From Basidiobolus heterosporus B8920 (lineage: Eukaryota > Basidiobolomycota > Basidiobolomycetes > Basidiobolales > Basidiobolaceae): a stretch of DNA of 11,255 nt. The number at the start of each line of letters is the position of its first letter. Within the stretch, counting starts at the first letter, position 1. The position numbers were made by a program, and so were the translations under genes. Location of the stretch: contig JNET01033353.1 of the NCBI GenBank assembly GCA_000697455.1, positions 1 to 11,255 of the forward strand, read 5' to 3'. Positions 7,686 through 11,255 of the stretch are shown piece after piece. The notes beneath the pieces were generated by a model that worked only from the letters and a program-made list of their open reading frames with translations, did not search any database and was not told the origin of the DNA.

Positions 7686-9149
7686 ACTGCTTCTCTCGGT
7701 CCCTCGTTAGACGGAAATGGTTCCGTTTCATCAGGATCAGCGAAAGGGTCTTCGAGAGATGGGTTTCTAGCATCACTGGTGCTCTCATTAACTGCAGGAG
7801 ACTCGGTAGCTTGGATGTTCAACTTCGATACTCCGTTCTCGATTTCCTCTACTGGTTCAGTAGGATGGGATTCAGCGGGTTCAGTTGAGGATGATGTGGT
7901 GGTAGTAGAGGTCTTATTTTGACGCTGTAGTGCTTCTCGGGCTTCTCGCGCTACCTGTTTTTCGTGACGTTCACGCTCTTCACGTTCCTGCTCTTCGATA
8001 ATACTTTGACGGATGGCTTCCATTACCATCATCTCCTCTAGATCTCCTCCCATATGGCGCAGGTAGCCATTATGCTCGTTCTGACCGTTCGGATTACGAT
8101 TACCGCCGCTAGGAGTACGCGGAATGACTAAGCGACGTGAAGTAGTAGCTCCCTCACCAGAGAGAAGACGAGCAGCGTTGGCTATGGTACGAGATTGCAT
8201 TTCAAGGCGACGAGCGTAATCTGGTCGAATATCATCTATACATGAAAGTGGATGAGTTACGGTATCGGTCTCACTCAAGCTACATTAGCAGACACGTACC
8301 ACTAGTAACAACATCTGGGTGATCGTAGTTGACCGATTTTCTACGATGATCTTCGTCATTTGATTCCGAGCTAGCACTTTGGTTTGGCATTGTGGGTCTC
8401 TAAAGGGGAAAGGGAATGAGAAAAGGGTCAGCATGTGTATAGCTTGTGTTGAAGTAGTACCAGATCAGTGGATATGTTGTGTGAAGTGTTTTGCGTTTCA
8501 GTGGGACCTTGAAGGTAGAACATAACATTTGGAGGTGGTTTATAGAGAATGCCAAAATGCGGGCGCACACAAAACGGACATCTAGAGTGAGCAACAATTA
8601 AGGATCATAAAGCAAAATACTAGCACACAAAATAATCAAAAACGTTAATAGTAGCAAAAAGATACACAGCTGGAGTACCAGTTGCTTCGGGTCTTTTGAT
8701 TTGGACAAAGCACTCGGTACAGATGGGTTGCTCACAGCATCTTGAAAAGTTAATGTTTCGGGGATAGTACTATTCAAACGATACAGTATATTAACATAAC
8801 ACCAATGGTCAGAAAAATAAACCTGAACAAGATTACTCACCAAAAAGCAGATGGGACATTCTACTGCTCCACGATAAAGGTCAGCCATAGTAAGCTTTGC
8901 CGTACTGTCTCTAGATCTTATAGAGCCACTACGGTGTTTGGTTCCCTCATGTTGACTATTGCTGGGGGCCACTGTTTTCAAAGAATCAAGGTCAGGTAGA
9001 CCTTTATAGAAAGCAGCTAACCGTCGCTCTTGAATGAGCTTTTTAACCACTTTCTGATCAAAATCTTGAGGCCCAGAATAAATGCCGTATGGTGTGAAAC
9101 CCCCACCATCTACACTTTCCTCCTCTTTCTTAGCATTTACGTTCCCCAT
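7682..9149 (-). CDS. SIP5: Sip5-like RING-type zinc-finger protein (Snf1-interacting)
   Basis: Five coding exons on the minus strand: 9149-8841, 8769-8666, 8581-8461, 8399-8300, 8235-7682, joining in frame to 395 residues (budding yeast Sip5 is 489). In yeast, Sip5 binds the Snf1 kinase and the Reg1/Glc7 phosphatase; its biochemical activity is not settled (family knowledge). The N-terminus begins MGN with Gly2 exposed, fitting myristoylation. The family block [18 protein letters not shown] leads to [10 protein letters not shown] (44-53). The zinc finger spans 98-142: CPIC (98-101), CC (114-115), C120, C123 and CPFC (139-142), interrupted by introns 1 and 2. [11 protein letters not shown] starts at 213. 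A UIM-like helix (276-294) runs into a charged helix to about 318, then a Ser/Thr/Glu-rich tail. Introns are 71, 84, 61 and 64 bp. Intron 2 uses GTATCT and intron 3 GTACTA, the least certain joins. Start context has A at -3. Confidence 0.9.
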
Positions 9150-9291
9150 ATTTTAAGAGGAGTCGATTCTTGGTGGAAATATTATGAAGTGAAAGGAAAG
9201 TTTCTTTTTGTTGAGTTAAGGAAGTTTACGCAGTTTCAGAAAACTGACGTACGTAGTAAGAAGTGGTACTTCAAGCAACAATAACAGTTAC

Positions 9292-9313
9292 GAGACTAGG
9301 CAGAGACTAGGCA
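9292..9313. repeat. 11-bp tandem duplication
   Basis: gagactaggca occurs twice back to back with no mismatch. It probably arose by slippage. Confidence 0.75.
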
Positions 9314-9353
9314 AATTAATTGAGTTGAAATGCGGATTTGGAACTAAGGGTAC

Positions 9354-9397
9354 GAAATACTGCCTGGAAATAAAGTCTGGAAATACTGCCTGGAAAT
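9354..9397. repeat. 18-bp perfect direct repeat
   Basis: gaaatactgcctggaaat at 9354-9371 recurs at 9380-9397, with a related partial copy (gtctggaaat) between them. It is in the SIP5 upstream region. Confidence 0.75.
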
Positions 9398-9566
9398 ATA
9401 AATTAGGTCTCCAAACTAGCTGAATCAGGTGATCTGGATCGGGCCCTGATCTTGGATAATCAATATTTCAGTAGATCAAATTAAGCCTTTCATACACATT
9501 TTAGTTGAAGCATCGTAATATACATAGATATACTAACATACATGCCAACATAGCATTGAAAGGAGC

Positions 9567-9610
9567 AGTGAGGGTGTAGTGAGGGTGTAGTGAGGGTGTA
9601 GTGGAGGTGG
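9567..9610. repeat. 11-bp G-rich tandem repeat, three perfect copies plus one diverged
   Basis: agtgagggtgt is repeated at 9567-9577, 9578-9588 and 9589-9599, followed by a diverged copy, agtggaggtgg, at 9600-9610. The plus strand carries regularly spaced GGG runs. The array lies just downstream of the EF-hand gene. Confidence 0.85.
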
Positions 9611-9682
9611 AATATATACAGAGAGAGGGATTGTGTAATGGGCTATAGAAGAAGGAAGCAGCTGAATCTAACAAGGGATGCG

Positions 9683-9688
9683 TTTATT
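9683..9688 (-). terminator. AATAAA overlapping the stop codon of the EF-hand gene
   Basis: On the minus strand the end of the gene reads GGGAATAAACG, so the TAA stop (9686-9684) lies inside an AATAAA hexamer. If used for polyadenylation the 3' UTR would be very short. It may be chance. Confidence 0.25.
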
Positions 9689-10292
9689 CCCGGTAAATAA
9701 TATGTGAATAATGCCCAGGGAGTGCCTGTTGACATTTGCTACAGTCCTTTTGGAATCCGAATACCAAAACTTTTTGTCCGCTGGGCCTATCTAAGGCCTA
9801 GATTAGATGTTAGAAAATATATGGATATCTCATTAACCGAGGTAAAACCAAAATACTTACTTTTGCCGTCTTGCTAAGAGCCTCCCGTTCTTCCAAATCT
9901 ATATGTCCGTTCTTATCCACATCCATGCCTAAGGCTCCTACTCTATTGTCTTCTTCCGAGATGCTTTTTATTGTAGGCTCAGTAGGTTTTGTTCGCGTTT
10001 GCATCAAGTTGAGAGACTCGATTGTTTGTGATGAAGCTTGAAGGGAAACAGGAGCTGCGCTTGCTAATTCCAAGTCGGTTGAGTATTGAAAGTCTGGTGG
10101 GCAGGTGTTATGTCGTTTCTGAAAAGAGATTCGTTTGAATTAGCTTAAATTAGGATAAATCGGTGTTTGAATACGAGCACTATGACAAGGATTGTTTGGT
10201 TTTGCTGAACTTACATTAGATTGAGCACCTTCGAGATAGTTAACCTGACCAAGAAGTCTCTTACGAAGATTCGTTTTTTCAAAGGCCATCAT
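9684..10292 (-). CDS. Uncharacterised small protein with one canonical EF-hand loop
   Basis: Three exons on the minus strand (10292-10215, 10118-9861, 9797-9684) join in phase 0 to 149 residues. Donors are both GTAAGT and acceptors CAG and TAG; introns are 96 and 63 bp, the second with a CTAAC/CTAAT branch region. I do not recognise the family. The protein opens with two Met codons, then a basic stretch, NLRKRLLGQVNYLEG. A Ser/Thr-rich middle follows. A perfect 12-residue EF-hand loop, DVDKNGHIDLEE (92-103), has acidic or Asn side chains at positions 1, 3, 5, 9 and 12, and is followed by EREALSKTAKAL, a plausible exiting helix. The last exon encodes a CSKC pair (131-134) and ends PGHYSHIIYRE. 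A calcium-binding role is inferred from the loop; single EF-hands often pair by dimerising. The first two exons are well supported. The third rests on splice-site fit and the open frame, so the C-terminus is less sure. Confidence 0.65.
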
Positions 10293-10638
10293 GATAGTGG
10301 GTGTGGTCCAGATTAGACGTGGAAAGAAAATCAAGGAGTTAATAATAAATGAAAAGTAACATGGAAGAAGAAAATATCTCAAGAATGACCAAGTTACAAT
10401 AGTTTGCTTGTTGGTATTTGGATGAAATTACCCAGCATCCGATCTTGATTCTAGGGTTAGGTTTCTATTTTAGTAAATTGAAATTCTCTGGGTGAGGCAA
10501 TAATATAAGCAATATAGATGATATTGGCTGTTAGATATGGTTGCTAAACCGAAGGTCTTTATGGAAGTTACTTTTACAGAAGAAAACATATGTAAAGTAA
10601 GAGTGAGTCTAATGTGAGGAATGCCAGTAGAGTGAGAT
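10293..10638. promoter_or_regulatory. Upstream region of the EF-hand gene and 3' flank of RSM24
   Basis: A 346-base gap between two minus-strand genes, AT-rich, with no coding sequence or clear motif that I can support. No exact minus-strand AATAAA was seen just past the RSM24 stop; the nearest variant is CATAAAG near 10560. Confidence 0.45.
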
Positions 10639-11255
10639 TTAGTTGGTGGGACTTCTAGACTTCAGCCATTCCTTGGGGAAGGCAAGATTCTTCTTCGGCT
10701 GAGGTTGGACTTGGAGAGGAATATCAGCAAATGTATCTGAAGGATCCTACAAAACAAACAAGTCGTTAGGTGTTGCATGCTATATTGGCACGAATAGCAT
10801 TTGTACCTTGGCGTATTCGATCAGCTTATCTAATAGGTCGGAAACATGCTTATAGTTTTGTTCACGCAGACGGTACTTCTCACAAGACAATTTAAGCTCA
10901 TTCTTATTGGGGTTATAGCGAGGACCAGAGAGTAAAAGAAGTTTATGCTTTTGCGTAGCATCAAGGTTAAGGTCATCAACGTTCACTGTCAATACGACTT
11001 TGCGAGCATTAGGATGCTCTTCGCCAAAATACTCGGTGGTTTTGTAAGCAACAATTTTTCCAACAGATTTTGGTGGGACAAAAGGCTTCTGGAATTCTGT
11101 TGGAAGGAGGATGGGAAGATTTAGTCTTTGAGTTAAAAAATAAAGCCTAGGAACTAAATATGAGTTTGCTTACTGGCAAGTTGAGGTAGTTCGTATTGAG
11201 CTTTCTTCAAGTAAGATCTCACGTCACGAATGTTTTCGAGCATGTTGTGACCAAA
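10639..11255 (-). CDS. RSM24: Mitochondrial small-subunit ribosomal protein mS35 (Rsm24), 3' part
   Basis: Partial gene, running off the right edge. Exons on the minus strand are 11255-11174 (continues outside), 11096-10807 and 10746-10639, with introns of 77 and 60 bp. They give about 159 C-terminal residues; yeast Rsm24 is about 319, so roughly half is missing. The product is a mitochondrion-specific protein of the mitoribosomal small subunit (family knowledge). Visible family signatures are IRDVRSYLKKAQYELPQLAK leading into FQKPFVPP at the first junction, then RKVVLTVNVDDLNLDATQKHK, LLSGPRYNP, and ELKLSCEKYRLREQN before DLLDKLI. The last exon adds a short tail with FPKEWL. The mitochondrial targeting peptide and start are outside the window. 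Both joins keep the frame and interrupt otherwise continuous family motifs, so identity is secure. Confidence 0.93.

Larger units (their letters stand above)
9150..9683. promoter_or_regulatory. SIP5 upstream region, also 3' flank of the EF-hand gene
   Basis: SIP5 starts at 9149 and the next gene ends at 9684, both on the minus strand, so this 534-base gap must hold the SIP5 promoter and the 3' UTR of the EF-hand gene. I see no coding sequence. It contains three small direct-repeat clusters at 9292-9313, 9354-9397 and 9567-9610, and a near-palindrome around GGGCCC at about 9438-9452. Confidence 0.5.

Noticed and set aside
9030-9284. 84-codon plus-strand frame across the SIP5 start
   Set aside because: It is opposite SIP5 exon 1 and its upstream sequence, with no motif.
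9290-9470. Possible transposon footprint suggested by the direct repeats
   Set aside because: No terminal inverted repeats, target-site duplication or transposase remnant; local slippage explains the repeats.
10293-10382. Hydrophobic leader in frame with the EF-hand gene, suggesting a signal peptide
   Set aside because: The frame is open upstream, but its first codon is TTG and no ATG occurs before the ATG pair at 10292-10287, so it is most likely 5' UTR.
1-11255. An operon-like or defence-like novel system
   Set aside because: The four identifiable genes belong to unrelated core eukaryotic pathways, each with its own promoter, and nothing suggests joint function.

Overview
This window looks like ordinary nuclear chromosomal DNA from a fungus. 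It carries four conserved eukaryotic genes with fungal relatives: a SUN-domain nuclear envelope protein, SAS10/UTP3, SIP5 and RSM24/mS35. The introns are short (60-96 bp) GT-AG introns, many with a CTAAC/CTAAT-like branch site, and the DNA is moderately AT-rich. SIP5 and the Rsm24 form of mS35 point to fungi, but I cannot fix the phylum from sequence alone.

Layout, left to right: (1) 1-1058 holds no supported gene. It contains the 3' flank of the SUN gene and some short repeats. (2) 1059-4106, minus strand: a 1015-residue SUN protein in one uninterrupted reading frame. (3) 4107-4786: a divergent promoter region between the SUN gene and SAS10, with a 17-bp palindrome and T-tracts. (4) 4787-7197, plus strand: SAS10/UTP3 in nine exons, 622 residues. 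(5) 7198-7681: a tail-to-tail 3' region with one poly(A) signal per strand. (6) 7682-9149, minus strand: SIP5 in five coding exons, 395 residues. (7) 9150-9683: SIP5 upstream region with three small direct-repeat clusters. (8) 9684-10292, minus strand: an unrecognised 149-residue protein in three exons with one textbook EF-hand loop. (9) 10293-10638: a short intergenic region. (10) 10639-11255, minus strand: the 3' part of RSM24, whose 5' end lies beyond the window.

The genes are not one pathway. They cover nuclear envelope/cytoskeleton linkage, small-subunit pre-rRNA processing, Snf1-linked signalling, an unknown calcium-binding candidate, and mitochondrial translation. I see no virus, transposon, CRISPR, rRNA or tRNA, and no gene cluster that reads as a new biological system. 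The points most worth a second look are the small EF-hand protein, a possible SIP5 3'-end intron that rebuilds the same stop, the pentapeptide array and missing KASH-bonding cysteine of the SUN protein, and the palindrome in its promoter. All exon joins were made by hand from reading-frame continuity and splice-site fit.
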